A stretch of 64,000 nucleotides of DNA from JANQQJ01 sp046290575 (lineage in GTDB: Bacteria > Pseudomonadota > Alphaproteobacteria > SMXS01). The DNA lies in assembly GCA_046290575.1 (NCBI GenBank), contig JBKAGX010000002.1, forward strand, positions 310,001 to 374,000. The letters run 5' to 3'. The notes below the pieces were generated by a model. The model searched no databases. It saw only the letters and a list, made by a program, of their open reading frames with translations, and was not told the origin of the DNA. Numbering within the stretch: the first letter of the stretch is position 1; the number at the start of each line of letters is the position of its first letter. The position numbers and the translations under genes were made by a program. Positions 63,311-64,000 of this stretch are shown one piece after another.

Positions 63311-64000
63311 ATGGACATAGGTATCAAAGGTAAAAACGCGATTGTCACCGGCTCGACCAAGGGTATCGGTCGCCGGGTGGTCAATCTGCTGGTGGAAGAA
63401 GGTGTAAACGTCGGCATTTGCGCGCGTAATCAGGACGAGGTTGATGCGGCCGTAGCCGAGCTTTCCGCCAAGGGCGTCAAGGTTGTCGGCGGTGTTGTCG
63501 ATGTCATGGACACCGAGAACTACGTCAAATGGTTGAAGGCGACTGCTGAAGAGCTCGGTGGCCTTGACATGTTCGTGCCGAACGTATCCGCCGGTGGTGG
63601 TTTCGATCCCAACAATTGGGGGCACAACTGGGAAAACAACTTCAAGGCCGACATCATGGGCACCGTTGCCGGTGCCGAGGCGGTGACGCCGTTCCTGGCC
63701 GAAACCAAGGGCGCCATGGTTTTCATGGCAACGACGGCAGCTGGTGAGTTCTTCGCCGCGCCGCAGTCCTACAGCTCGATCAAGTCAGCCGTCGTGAACT
63801 ATGGCTCCAACCTCGCCCAGTTCCTGGCGCCGCAGGGCATCAACGTCAATGTCGTCTCGCCGGGTTCGATCTATTTCGAAGGTGGTGACTGGGACATGAT
63901 CAAGCAGAACATGAGGCCGTTCTATGACCAGGTTCTGTCAACCATCGCCATGGGCCGCTACGGCACACCGGAAGAAGTGGCCAATGTCATTGTCTTCCTG
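63311..64000 (+). CDS. Short-chain dehydrogenase/reductase (3' end outside window)
   Basis: The frame runs from ATG 63311, with AGGAGA upstream, to the window end without a stop, 230 codons. The cofactor motif is IVTGSTKGIGRRVV and the YxxxK site is SYSSIKSAVVNYG. FVPNVSAGGGF replaces the usual NNAG motif, which is uncommon. The visible part ends near the family's FLxSxxAxFITG region. Substrate unknown. It starts 43 bases after the preceding SDR. Confidence 0.85.
   Translation, partial: MDIGIKGKNAIVTGSTKGIGRRVVNLLVEEGVNVGICARNQDEVDAAVAELSAKGVKVVGGVVDVMDTENYVKWLKATAEELGGLDMFVPNVSAGGGFDPNNWGHNWENNFKADIMGTVAGAEAVTPFLAETKGAMVFMATTAAGEFFAAPQSYSSIKSAVVNYGSNLAQFLAPQGINVNVVSPGSIYFEGGDWDMIKQNMRPFYDQVLSTIAMGRYGTPEEVANVIVFL

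Overview
The window is about 64 kb of a GC-rich chromosome that looks alphaproteobacterial. The evidence is separate GlyQ and GlyS glycyl-tRNA synthetase subunits, a long pyruvate phosphate dikinase, a CCA-encoding tRNA-Met(CAU), and a catabolic gene content rich in SDR, VOC, crotonase, LLM and CaiB families. No rRNA, CRISPR array, transposase or integrase was seen. I cannot name the genus. About 65 genes are supported; the first and last run off the window. Layout: (1) 1-4.5 kb is a tight operon for exosortase A (XrtA, PEP-CTERM sorting) with its FemAB-like and TIGR03087-type glycosyltransferase partners plus a translationally coupled trypsin-like protease. (2) 4.6-19.2 kb is mostly housekeeping: glyQS, ppdK, meaB, ygfZ-tag, lysE, cysQ, mnmA and tRNA-Met. 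An FRG-domain gene lies between mnmA and an SDR gene and is bracketed by a perfect 15-bp direct repeat. (3) 19.3-24.4 kb holds an LLM oxidoreductase, two unrecognised secreted proteins, a frameshifted prfC and an SDR. (4) 24.4-34.1 kb is a long minus-strand block: tandem universal stress protein, Kef-type antiporter, P-type ATPase, DUF533 protein, ATP-grasp protein, a sphingolipid delta-4 desaturase-like enzyme and a class I glutamine amidotransferase. (5) 34.1-42.7 kb is accessory metabolism: a pseudogene relic, an NTF2-like protein, a LysR/VOC/flavin-protein unit, alpha/beta hydrolases, a cupin, and a four-gene operon with P450, crotonase and a divergent PdxY-like kinase. (6) 42.8-47.7 kb is a surface polysaccharide cluster: methyltransferase, UDP-galactopyranose mutase, two tandem GT14 transferases and an unrecognised protein. 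(7) 47.7-64 kb is again catabolic or redox: CaiB CoA-transferase, VOC proteins, flavodoxins, LLM, alanine racemase, crotonase, POT transporter, SDRs, and a ferredoxin/ferredoxin reductase pair that could serve the P450. The most interesting observations are the FRG gene flanked by a direct repeat, whose two copies also act as ribosome binding sites; the prfC frameshift at its G4 motif together with a missing canonical start codon; a dead partial duplicate of a cupin gene and its divergent promoter 4.25 kb from the intact copy; a bacterial dihydroceramide-desaturase homologue; and six convergent gene pairs that share one four-base stop tetranucleotide.
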